Both the position numbers and the translations under genes were made by a program. This document shows, one piece after another, positions 5,473-6,006 of a stretch of DNA of 6,006 nt (position 1 is its first letter; every line of letters begins with the position of its first letter). Below the pieces are notes generated by a model. The model had not been told where the DNA came from, searched no databases, and saw nothing but the letters and a program-made list of their open reading frames with translations. The stretch comes from Bacteroidales bacterium (GTDB taxonomy: Bacteria; Bacteroidota; Bacteroidia; Bacteroidales; GCA-2748055), in contig JAOZLK010000301.1 of the NCBI GenBank assembly GCA_029934875.1, forward strand, positions 1-6,006, read 5' to 3'.

Positions 5473-6006
5473 CTACTTGGCTATCTTATAGGATATTAAA
5501 GTGCCTCCCCCTTCCGAATTCAGGGTGCTCTCATAATTATCCTGTCCCATGATGAAATCGTAATAATCCTTGTTCCAGCCGCTCTTACTGATGTTATGTG
5601 TGGTATAGCATCCTCCAACCAAAAGCTTTGAATGCAGGTCAAGGAAATAATTCCTGTACCAGCCCTTATCTGCATCACTGAAGACAAAATCAAAGGGCCC
5701 CTCCAGTTCCTTTACCAGTTGATGGGCATCTGCCAGGCGGGCATCTATATAATCCTCAAGTCCGGCCTTTCTGAAATTTTCCACCGCTTTCTTATGCCTG
5801 CTTTCATTATTGTCAATGGTAATCAGCTTACCACCTGTCTTACTCAGGGCCCAGGCAATATAGATTCCCGAATACCCGGTTGAGGTTCCAATCTCCAGGG
5901 CGCTTTTGCAGTTGCCCTTTAAAACCAGGTCGTAGAGCAGTTCAGCATCCTTTCTTGGGACGTTCATATTACGCCACTTTCCAGAATTCCAATCAAGGAA
6001 GTTTTC
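5473..6006 (-). CDS. SAM-dependent O-methyltransferase, COMT-like (5' end outside window)
   Basis: The frame is open to the window edge, so the start lies beyond 6006; the ATG at 5965-5967 is internal because upstream codons (ENFLDWNSGKWRN) fit the usual family segment before NVPRKDAELLY. The class I methyltransferase fold is shown by motif I ALEIGTSTGYSG, an acidic strand end at LITIDNNE, and FDFVFSDADKGWYRNYF, whose aspartate corresponds to the metal-binding residue of catechol O-methyltransferase relatives. In those enzymes a later Asp-Asn pair completes the metal site; here the matching place reads THNISKSG, so His replaces Asp. Members methylate hydroxyl groups of small aromatic or other acceptors using S-adenosylmethionine; the acceptor cannot be predicted. 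About 177 residues are visible of a usual 210-225. The broken amino-acid permease follows after 10 bases, probably in the same operon. Confidence 0.85.
   Translation of the reverse strand, partial: ENFLDWNSGKWRNMNVPRKDAELLYDLVLKGNCKSALEIGTSTGYSGIYIAWALSKTGGKLITIDNNESRHKKAVENFRKAGLEDYIDARLADAHQLVKELEGPFDFVFSDADKGWYRNYFLDLHSKLLVGGCYTTHNISKSGWNKDYYDFIMGQDNYESTLNSEGGGTLISYKIAK

Overview
The window looks like chromosomal accessory DNA from a member of the Bacteroidota. The evidence is a promoter before the hicB-type gene that matches the phylum-specific consensus (TTG, 20 bases, TAnnTTTG), absent or weak Shine-Dalgarno sequences, moderate base composition, and proteins with a Bacteroidota flavour. 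Narrowing this to an anaerobic or marine Bacteroidales/Marinilabiliales-like lineage is inference only.

Layout. Positions 2-55 hold the last residues of a plus-strand gene, probably a membrane protein. Positions 47-1617 (minus) hold a two-gene transporter unit: an NCS1-family nucleobase/vitamin-type permease and a 64-residue two-helix membrane protein, translationally coupled by an ATGA overlap. Positions 1671-2154 (plus) hold a decayed BrnT-type toxin whose C-terminal part reads in frame into an intact BrnA/CopG-type antitoxin. Positions 2157-3759 (minus) hold a HicB-type antitoxin and an overlapping 419-residue protein of unknown function, transcribed from a clear promoter near 3779-3809 that contains two perfect 10-base direct repeats. 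Positions 3840-3970 have no gene but are dense in dyad symmetries. Positions 3969-4334 (plus) hold what looks like the C-terminal fragment of a beta-sandwich protein. Positions 4348-6006 (minus) hold an O-methyltransferase, cut by the window edge, followed 10 bases later by an APC-family amino-acid permease broken by an internal deletion and frameshift.

Taken together, the notable theme is decay. The toxin half of two toxin-antitoxin loci is missing or ruined while both antitoxins stay open. A permease has lost a middle block, and the fragment at 3969 has lost its front. The intact functions are substrate uptake (NCS1 permease plus its small partner), methyl transfer, two DNA-binding antitoxin-like regulators, and the 419-residue protein, which is the best candidate for something undescribed. 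No RNA gene, CRISPR array, complete insertion sequence or convincing intrinsic terminator was found.
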